Shown: positions 1-5,027 of the stretch, piece by piece
How positions within the stretch are numbered: the stretch's first letter is position 1
Layout: every line of letters begins with the position of its first letter
Translations under genes and position numbers: made by a program
The notes under the pieces: generated by a model
What the model saw: the letters and a program-made list of their open reading frames with translations, nothing else
What the model was told of the DNA's origin: nothing
The model's database searches: none
NCBI GenBank assembly: GCA_013335235.1
Contig: JAAXVZ010000089.1
Location: 1-5,972 of the forward strand
DNA: 5,972 bases
Reading direction: 5' to 3'
Source of the DNA: Nanobdellota archaeon
GTDB lineage: Archaea > Nanobdellota > Nanobdellia > Woesearchaeales > GW2011-AR15

Positions 1-82
1 CGTGTAGTGCCTAGATAGCGGATCTTACCGAACGCTCTATCATCTCTTCCTCTTTCAATGCCTTGACTATTACTGAGATCAT
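1..82 (-). pseudogene. Start of a second GT2-type glycosyltransferase gene, interrupted by TAG at codon 24 (runs off window edge)
   Basis: An ATG at 82-80 overlaps the TGA of the preceding glycosyltransferase in an ATGA arrangement, and AAGGTG lies 8 bases upstream of it, so this is a credible coupled start. The 23 readable residues begin MISVIVKAL, then KEEE and IERSVRSAI. This is the pattern of the first beta strand and helix of family 2 glycosyltransferases, which usually reads VIVKALNEE..IE..I.SA. An in-frame TAG follows at 13-11, and the same frame continues with A-L-H, which also suits the family. The normally conserved Asn of the NEE motif is Lys at residue 10. A degraded gene, an assembly or sequencing error, or TAG readthrough would all give this picture. 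I favour decay or error, because TAG ends the first gene of this operon directly before a strong ribosome site. The remainder lies outside the window. Confidence 0.5.
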
Positions 83-939
83 ACCAGGAACACCTTATTG
101 TCGAAAGCCGCCTTCCATATCAGGAGGCGCATATATACAGCTCTCATATAATATAATGGGATGAATATTAAGTCTCTTTTCTTTTTTATCCTTCCGTTGA
201 CAAAAAGAAGGATCATCAATGGAGGGAAGAGCACAAGGAGAAGATCCTTCGGCTTGACAACGAAGCGGAACATATAATGTTTCCACCCATACACTTTGTA
301 CAGCAGCACAAGCCCTTTGACCTTCCTTGCGTTCCTCAGGAAAGCGCGTATCCCCCATTTCTTCAGCTGGTGGCGTACGCACATGGACTCTGAGAAAACG
401 ATGCTGCCTTTCAGCATCATCCTGATCGCAAGCTCCCTGTCCTCATAGTATTCCTTGAAGTCAGATGAGAACATCCCTGCTTCCAGGAGAGCGTCTTTCC
501 TGTACGCCATGTTGCCTGTCATGTACTGGTGGCCATGGAGGTTCTCGACAATCTTATCTGAGATCGAGTTACTTGGGCTCGAAAGAATTATCTTTCCCTC
601 GACGCCTATATTATCCCCGAAAGCCGCAAGCCCGCTTGCCAGCCATGATTTGTCTGCATAACAGTCTCCGTCAATGAAAAATATGAAGTTGCTCCTTGCC
701 TTGTCTATGCCCTTGTTCCTGGAATACACCGCACCCATGTTCCTGGCGTTCCTGAAATACCTTATCCTCCTGTCCCTGAAACCGGCCACTCTCTCGATTG
801 TCGCATCTGTGGATGCATCATCTACTATTATCAATTCGAAGTCTTTCTCAGTCTGGGACTGGATGCACCTTATAGACTCAGAGATGAACTGCGCCTCATT
901 ATGGGCGATCATCACTATAGATGCTTTAGGCATACTCAT
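79..939 (-). CDS. Glycosyltransferase family 2, membrane-associated
   Basis: This 286-residue protein is a predicted inverting GT-A glycosyltransferase that transfers a sugar from a nucleotide-sugar donor, probably to a lipid-linked glycan at the cytoplasmic membrane face. The N-terminal domain starts SIVMIAHNE (7-15) and has VDDAS (39-43) for nucleotide binding. FIDGDC (88-93) supplies the DxD metal ligands D90 and D92, and YYEDRELAIRM (164-174) carries the acidic catalytic-base region. The C-terminus has hydrophobic stretches near 231-248 and 256-275, so it is membrane-bound or re-entrant. The frame is open upstream to 1005, but AGAGGTGG at 946-953 lies 6 bases before the ATG at 939. The ATG at 933 would give 284 residues but is less well spaced. 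It overlaps the deacetylase gene by 14 bases and the next gene start by 4. Donor and acceptor cannot be predicted. Confidence 0.9.
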   Translation of the reverse strand: MSMPKASIVMIAHNEAQFISESIRCIQSQTEKDFELIIVDDASTDATIERVAGFRDRRIRYFRNARNMGAVYSRNKGIDKARSNFIFFIDGDCYADKSWLASGLAAFGDNIGVEGKIILSSPSNSISDKIVENLHGHQYMTGNMAYRKDALLEAGMFSSDFKEYYEDRELAIRMMLKGSIVFSESMCVRHQLKKWGIRAFLRNARKVKGLVLLYKVYGWKHYMFRFVVKPKDLLLVLFPPLMILLFVNGRIKKKRDLIFIPLYYMRAVYMRLLIWKAAFDNKVFLV

Positions 940-1909
940 CTGATGCCACCTCTGCGACGCGCGCCCATATCCCGGCCACCTTGAGCGAGAAGATAGGCAG
1001 ATCATCTTTTATGTTGACTCCGACCCTGTCAAGGCAGAATATGTCGCTGTACTGGTTGACTGTGCCTTTCCTGATGCCGCAGGCAGCGGAGAACCCGAGA
1101 GACATCACTATATGCTTTGTTGTCTTTGTCAGATCCCCGCTCGGATAGCAGAAAGTCTCTGCCTTGGTCCCAAGCTTTGTCTCCAGGATCTTTTTTGACG
1201 TGCCTATCTCTGCCTCGATCTCCTTCTCATGTAAGCTCGATAGGAAAGGGTGGCTGTGCGTATGTGCGCCTATCTCAAACCCATATGAATGCAATTCCTG
1301 CAGCTGCTTCCAGCTCATGAAGCCGTTCTCTTCGCTCCATTGGACACTACCTAGTTCCTGCGATAGCTGCCTTAGGGCTTCAGCCCTCTCCCCCATCGCA
1401 TATCTTGACAGGAGCCTGTGCAGTATGCTGACAGAAAGATCCCTTGACCTCTGCGAGGCCAAGTCTAGCTCAATCTCTTTTCCGTCGAATATGAATGTGT
1501 ATTCCTTCCTGCCGGTGGTTTTCACCATCAGCCTCAGCTTGTCCCACCAGGACAGTTCTTTTGTCCCGACATATCCTGTGACTGCAAATAAGGTCGCAGG
1601 GAACCCGTGCTCTTTCATGTCAAGGAATGCTTTGTAATTGTTAATGTATCCATCATCGAAAGTTATGGCGATTGTGTTCTTCTGGAATCCCTGGCCTGAC
1701 TTCAGGCGGGAGATGATCTCCTTCAGGGATACGACATTATAGTGCCTCTTCAGGTAATCCATCTGCTGATGGAATCTTTCAATGTCTATCTTATGGTACA
1801 TCAGTATTGTCGGTTCCTTTGCCGGGAATAGCCGGATATAGATGCCAACCTGGCCGGTATAGTAGAGGAAAGACGCCACAGACTGCTTTATGCGGTCAGA
1901 GATTCTCAT
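926..1909 (-). CDS. Polysaccharide deacetylase (CE4 / NodB homology domain), no signal peptide
   Basis: This 327-residue protein is a predicted metal-dependent de-N-acetylase (or O-deacetylase) of carbohydrate family CE4. The order of motifs is complete: ILMYHKI (35-41); TFDDGY (83-88), with D85 as the expected base and D86 as metal ligand; GAHTHSH (214-220), giving the metal ligands H216 and H220; CYPSG (254-258); and LDRVGVN (293-299). The insertion between motifs 1 and 2 has SWWDKLR (120-126) and then a helical stretch to about 190, as in the exopolysaccharide-type members. The N-terminus is basic with no cleavable signal peptide, and only a weakly hydrophobic segment around 10-28, so action on a cytoplasmic lipid-linked or nucleotide-activated sugar is more likely than on an exported polymer. 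The ATG at 1909 is preceded by GGAGGTGAT. It overlaps the GT4 gene by 14 bases. Its substrate is unknown. Confidence 0.9.
   Translation of the reverse strand: MRISDRIKQSVASFLYYTGQVGIYIRLFPAKEPTILMYHKIDIERFHQQMDYLKRHYNVVSLKEIISRLKSGQGFQKNTIAITFDDGYINNYKAFLDMKEHGFPATLFAVTGYVGTKELSWWDKLRLMVKTTGRKEYTFIFDGKEIELDLASQRSRDLSVSILHRLLSRYAMGERAEALRQLSQELGSVQWSEENGFMSWKQLQELHSYGFEIGAHTHSHPFLSSLHEKEIEAEIGTSKKILETKLGTKAETFCYPSGDLTKTTKHIVMSLGFSAACGIRKGTVNQYSDIFCLDRVGVNIKDDLPIFSLKVAGIWARVAEVASDEYA
946..953 (-). promoter_or_regulatory. Ribosome binding site of the GT2 gene, inside the deacetylase frame
   Basis: On the minus strand this reads AGAGGTGG, complementary to the 16S rRNA tail over GAGGTG, 6 bases before the ATG at 939-937. 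It lies within the last codons of the deacetylase gene, where gag gtg encodes Glu-Val. It decides the start at 939 over the upstream in-frame ATG at 1005. Confidence 0.7.
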
Positions 1910-2957
1910 ATAGGCGCATCACCTCCGGGAACATCTTATCTGCAGAATAATTTTCTGCCATCATCTTGCATGCATGCGCATAGCGCTTATGGTCTTTTAG
2001 CAGCAACTTAAGCTTATCTGCGTATTCGTCCGGGCCGGCAAGCGACCCTGTTTTACCTTCGACAACAATGTCCGGCATGCCTCCTACAGGAGTCGATATT
2101 ATCGGGAGACCGCATGCCAGGGCTTCAAGAGCTGCATTCGGCAATCCTTCATACAGGCTTGAGACCGCAAAAACATCGCCTGAGGAGAGTATGTCCGGAA
2201 CCTCTTCATTCGGGACAGAGGGGAGGAAGACCGTCTCCTTCCCTGCAAGCTGCCTTAGTGCCTGTTCCTCTTTCCCTGATCCTACCAAAAGAAGCCTGCA
2301 TCCTGCAGACTTGCATGAATCTATCAGCAAGGGAAGGTTTTTCTCTCTCTCAAAGCGGCCGACATATACGACGACTTTCTCATCTTTCCTGAATCCGTAT
2401 TCCTCTCTTCTGGAACGGGATCTCACGAACCGGGATATATCTATGCCTACAGGAATTGTCCTTATCTTACCGGCAAGACCCGGATATTTCCCAGAATAAT
2501 ACTGTGTGTTCTCTTTAGATACAGATATGATAGAGTCTGCAGCAGACAGCCCTCTCTTTTCAAGTATTCCGAACAAGAAGCCCGCAAGCTTCCCTTTCTT
2601 TAGCGCCACATTCTTTGCGTGGCTGCCATTCAGTGTGACTATCTTCCTGCCCTTATGAAAGGCAAAAGGGATTATCCAATCAGGCCTCTGGGCATTGATG
2701 ACAGCGTCAGGCTGTATAGGGAATCTCCTGAATAGTGACATGAGAAAAGAGATGTTGGATTCTCCCGGCCTCCGGTTCGCCTCAATGACATCATAATGTA
2801 CCTTCCTTATCTCCTCCCCTTCCTGCCTCTTTGCCAGGAACAGAACCTCATATCCGTGAGAAGAGAGATAGTCTGCGAGGTTCCCGGAATATATGCCTAT
2901 CCCGCCTATGACTTTTTTCCTCGGGTCTGAATCCGCTATTATGACAGCCTGCCTCAT
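1896..2957 (-). CDS. Glycosyltransferase family 4 (GT-B, retaining)
   Basis: This 353-residue protein is a predicted retaining glycosyltransferase that extends a glycan from a nucleotide-sugar donor in the cytoplasm or at the membrane surface. The N-terminal Rossmann half has GGIGIYSGNLADYL (18-31), the Gly-rich loop seen in GT4 enzymes, and ends with SVSKEN (145-150). The C-terminal half opens with PVGID (169-173) and VGRFEREKN (199-207). It carries the donor-binding EX7E motif as E270 and E278 in YEGLPNAALEALACG (269-283), followed by TPVGGMPDIV (289-298). Length is normal for the family and no motif is lost. There is no signal peptide or membrane helix. The ATG overlaps the DUF354 stop as ATGA, and GAGGGAG lies 5 bases upstream (2969-2963), so coupled translation is likely. 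Sugar specificity cannot be assigned. Confidence 0.93.
   Translation of the reverse strand: MRQAVIIADSDPRKKVIGGIGIYSGNLADYLSSHGYEVLFLAKRQEGEEIRKVHYDVIEANRRPGESNISFLMSLFRRFPIQPDAVINAQRPDWIIPFAFHKGRKIVTLNGSHAKNVALKKGKLAGFLFGILEKRGLSAADSIISVSKENTQYYSGKYPGLAGKIRTIPVGIDISRFVRSRSRREEYGFRKDEKVVVYVGRFEREKNLPLLIDSCKSAGCRLLLVGSGKEEQALRQLAGKETVFLPSVPNEEVPDILSSGDVFAVSSLYEGLPNAALEALACGLPIISTPVGGMPDIVVEGKTGSLAGPDEYADKLKLLLKDHKRYAHACKMMAENYSADKMFPEVMRLYENL
1918..1926 (-). promoter_or_regulatory. Full-length Shine-Dalgarno site of the deacetylase gene, inside the GT4 frame
   Basis: On the minus strand this reads GGAGGTGAT, a nine-base match to the complement of the usual 16S rRNA 3' end (ATCACCTCC), 8 bases before the ATG at 1909-1907. 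The same bases encode Glu-Val and flanking positions at the GT4 C-terminus. It supports the deacetylase start despite the 14-base gene overlap. Confidence 0.75.
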
Positions 2958-3910
2958 AGGAGCTCCCTCAGTATGACTTCTGTCGTGTCTTCAAGCCCTG
3001 AGACAACCGCCTTTGCTTTTTTTCTGTAATGCTCAGGAGATTCAAGGCTGTCAAATGCCGTAAGGACGTCCTGCGAAGGGATTATCAACCCCTCTTTCTC
3101 AAGACTACTATTGACAGACATCACCCTGCCGCCGGTATATATCGCAGGGACGCCTAGCAGCGCAGCTTCCCTTGCAATAGTGTCGCCTGACGTTATCACA
3201 GCTCTCGCGCCTGCAATCGTCTCATAGAAACCCGGGAATGGCGGCTTCACCAATTCAACCATGCCACCATACTCGCCTGAATAGCCTTCTTCAGGATAAT
3301 AATATATTTTGTAGCCACGCTTCTTCAGCTCCCTGAAAGCTGATGTAAAATCCGTCCTCTTCAGGTCTTTGTAGTTCAGGCTGATAGGCGCGACATCCCT
3401 GACAAAGACATGCTTGCCTTTCCTGCTGCCGTCCTTGAACCCCTTCAGGTATGCAAGCTCCTTGTATCCATTATAAGTCACAGTCTTCCTTGACCTGTAG
3501 GGGACTGACGCAGGGATGACCAGCTTATCTGCGAACATCCTGCAGAGAGCGAAGTTAGACTTGTGTTCATAATCATCATAGAACAATACAGACCTTGTAA
3601 AGAAAAGCTTTGCAGCAATAGCAGGGTAGAACCCGAAACTAGTTACTATATCAAACTTCTGCTTTATGAATAGTGAGACGAATCCGAGCTCGCGCAGGAT
3701 TAGGCCGAAGAGTTTCCCTAGCTTCCCCCTCCTGTGCTTCCCTAACGGGACTATATTAAACCCGGGATATTCCGCCCTGGCAAAGGACAGCAAGTCTCCC
3801 CGTTCAAGGACAGTTATCAGTATCTCATTGCCTTCCCTTAGCCTGGACAGGGCATTCTTATAGAAATTGACATCTGCCGGATGCACCATATCCACAAGTA
3901 TCCTTGCCAT
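2954..3910 (-). CDS. DUF354 family protein (GT-B-like, predicted glycan assembly)
   Basis: This 318-residue protein belongs to DUF354, a mainly archaeal family of unproven function whose fold resembles MurG and UDP-GlcNAc 2-epimerase. Family marks are MVHPADVNFYKNAL near the start (8-21), DYEH (113-116), GYKELAYL (148-155) and SGDTIAREAALLGVPAIY (241-258). The last is the GT-B-type loop expected to hold a nucleotide-sugar phosphate. There is no signal peptide or convincing membrane helix. The frame is open to 3973, but that would run deep into the transferase gene. The ATG at 3910 has AGGAGG 4 bases upstream and gives the usual family N-terminus. It follows the GlcNAc-1-phosphate transferase by 8 bases and overlaps the GT4 gene by 4. 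From this position I infer a role just after glycan initiation, as second-sugar transferase or as an epimerase-like donor supplier. Confidence 0.88.
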   Translation of the reverse strand: MARILVDMVHPADVNFYKNALSRLREGNEILITVLERGDLLSFARAEYPGFNIVPLGKHRRGKLGKLFGLILRELGFVSLFIKQKFDIVTSFGFYPAIAAKLFFTRSVLFYDDYEHKSNFALCRMFADKLVIPASVPYRSRKTVTYNGYKELAYLKGFKDGSRKGKHVFVRDVAPISLNYKDLKRTDFTSAFRELKKRGYKIYYYPEEGYSGEYGGMVELVKPPFPGFYETIAGARAVITSGDTIAREAALLGVPAIYTGGRVMSVNSSLEKEGLIIPSQDVLTAFDSLESPEHYRKKAKAVVSGLEDTTEVILRELL

Positions 3911-3914
3911 GCAG

Positions 3915-3920
3915 CCTCCT
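3915..3920 (-). promoter_or_regulatory. Ribosome binding site of the DUF354 gene, fused to the upstream TAG stop
   Basis: On the minus strand this is AGGAGG, 4 bases before the ATG at 3910-3908. The TAG stop of the transferase gene (3921-3919) shares its last two bases with it, giving TAGGAGG. It fixes the DUF354 start at 3910 rather than the upstream ATG at 3973, and it is good evidence that TAG is read as a stop in this operon. Confidence 0.8.
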
Positions 3921-4905
3921 AGAACAGCAGTATCCCTGTCACGCAGAAGAACAGTGTTATCATGTAGAGCCATAGCACTGCCTTGCCTTCTGAGAGCCTG
4001 AAGACGCTGACTATCCAGAACTTGAGGGATTTATATTTCATGGTCGCAGGCGCCTCTATTGTTCCGTCATGCCTTATCCTGCCGAATTTCACATCCGGAA
4101 GCCTCCTGATGACGATTGTGTATGTATCCATGATGAAGTTTATTATATGAGGTATCAGTATCCAGATGCCGAACCACAGGAATCCATTGACTACCAGCAA
4201 TGAGCCTATGGCTGCTCCGACAAGAAGATCCCCGGAATTTCCGGGCAGTACTTTTGCGGGATAGGATGTGCTTGGGAAAAATGCAAGGACAGCGCCAAGT
4301 ATAGGCACAAGATAAAGGAAATATGTAAGCTGGTGCACCATGAAAGATTTTACAGCGATAGATGTAAGGAGGATTATGGAAAGGCCCTGTGTCAGGCCAT
4401 TGTATCCCGCATGGAGATTTATCATGTTCGCGACAACCATGATATATACAGGGACTATCAGCATTGAATAGAGCACGCCTATCTCATATCTTGCGAAGAA
4501 AAGGTTCAGCTGCGTATCGTGGACAAGGCTGGCCATAGGCAGACTTAGGATAAGGAGGGCGAAGACCTTATCATATCTCTTCTTGAACGCGAACAGGTCA
4601 TCCACTACACCATATAAGCCATAGACAATTATTATGAAATAGAAGATGAACAGGGAGCCAAGATTGTCTTTTGAAAGCAGAATCTGGGACAATGACAACG
4701 AGACCAGCATGCCAAGGAATATCGCAATCCCGCCCATGCTGGGGACCTTGGCCTTGTTTGGCTTGTACTTGTCCTCTACAGTATAATCGTATTTCTTCAG
4801 CTTGTCTATGACAAAAGGGACACCCCACATTGTGATAAAGAAGCTATAGAGGAATATCACTGCGATCTTGTAGATGTACTGGATGTTTTCTTCGATGAAT
4901 GCCAT
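3919..4905 (-). CDS. Polyprenyl/dolichyl-phosphate GlcNAc-1-phosphate transferase (GT4 PNPT, Alg7/AglH/MraY superfamily)
   Basis: This 328-residue polytopic membrane protein is predicted to transfer a HexNAc-1-phosphate from its UDP sugar to a lipid phosphate carrier, the first committed step of N-glycan or surface glycan assembly on the cytoplasmic membrane face. About ten hydrophobic segments are visible, for example 11-30, 59-77, 84-101, 143-160, 173-190, 195-210, 226-248 and 310-327. Superfamily motifs occur in order: KVPSMGGI (53-60), VDDLFAFKKR (101-110) with the Asp pair D102/D103, NMINLHAGYNGL (160-171), PGNSGDLLVGA (221-231) and RIRHDGTIEAP (276-286). The HAGYNGL form fits the archaeal/eukaryotic Alg7 side better than bacterial MraY. 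The loop usually read as GD is GN here (G222-N223), with D226 three residues later. It is the first gene of the operon. No clear Shine-Dalgarno precedes the ATG. UDP-GlcNAc as donor is inferred from the family. Confidence 0.9.
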   Translation of the reverse strand: MAFIEENIQYIYKIAVIFLYSFFITMWGVPFVIDKLKKYDYTVEDKYKPNKAKVPSMGGIAIFLGMLVSLSLSQILLSKDNLGSLFIFYFIIIVYGLYGVVDDLFAFKKRYDKVFALLILSLPMASLVHDTQLNLFFARYEIGVLYSMLIVPVYIMVVANMINLHAGYNGLTQGLSIILLTSIAVKSFMVHQLTYFLYLVPILGAVLAFFPSTSYPAKVLPGNSGDLLVGAAIGSLLVVNGFLWFGIWILIPHIINFIMDTYTIVIRRLPDVKFGRIRHDGTIEAPATMKYKSLKFWIVSVFRLSEGKAVLWLYMITLFFCVTGILLF

Positions 4906-4938
4906 TTTAGCGCCGCTCTAGTGGCAAGAACAGCCCTG

Positions 4939-4977
4939 TTAATAAACCTTTGCTGCAATCGCCGCTACAATTTATAC
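4939..4977 (-). promoter_or_regulatory. Candidate TATA boxes for the minus-strand glycan operon
   Basis: Two AT-rich elements face the operon. TATAAATT lies at about 4976-4969 on the minus strand and would place transcription start near 4947, leaving a leader of about 40 bases. TTTATTAA at about 4947-4940 would start transcription near 4917, leaving about 12 bases. Neither puts the ATG at 4905 at the first base, and neither leader has an obvious Shine-Dalgarno. I cannot choose between them. Confidence 0.4.
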
Positions 4978-4991
4978 CACCAACTAAGATT

Positions 4992-5006
4992 GAAAGTTAT
5001 TTAAAT
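4992..5006 (+). promoter_or_regulatory. Archaeal promoter (BRE plus TATA) of the forward gene, leaderless
   Basis: A purine-rich gaaag (4992-4996) is followed by ttatttaaat (4997-5006), a good archaeal TATA box with a preceding BRE-like stretch. Its centre lies about 26 bases before the GTG at 5028, the distance at which archaeal transcription normally starts, so the message is probably leaderless. No Shine-Dalgarno lies between them. The core atttaaat is self-complementary, so some minus-strand activity is possible. Confidence 0.65.
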
Positions 5007-5027
5007 CTTCCTCTACTTCCTTTGAGC

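Noticed and set aside
11..13. TAG as a pyrrolysine or generally recoded codon
   Set aside because: TAG clearly ends the transferase gene at 3921-3919 directly before a ribosome site, and the other complete genes use TAA or TGA. Local readthrough is not excluded but general recoding is unlikely.
940..1005. Longer N-terminus for the GT2 gene (extra 22 residues, start at 1005)
   Set aside because: The extra residues are out-of-frame deacetylase sequence, and the GT2 fold begins just after the ATG at 939, which has its own ribosome site.
1164..1637. Plus-strand open frame of 157 residues opposite the deacetylase gene
   Set aside because: It is antisense to a gene with complete CE4 motifs. Its translation is Ser/Cys/Pro-rich with no recognisable domain, and it has no promoter.
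2068..2499. Plus-strand open frame of 143 residues opposite the GT4 gene
   Set aside because: It is antisense to the conserved EX7E half of the GT4 enzyme. Composition is low in order and there is no family match, so I read it as a shadow frame.
3911..3973. Longer N-terminus for the DUF354 gene (extra 21 residues, start at 3973)
   Set aside because: It would overlap the transferase gene by 55 bases. The family N-terminus begins at the ATG at 3910, which has AGGAGG at ideal spacing.
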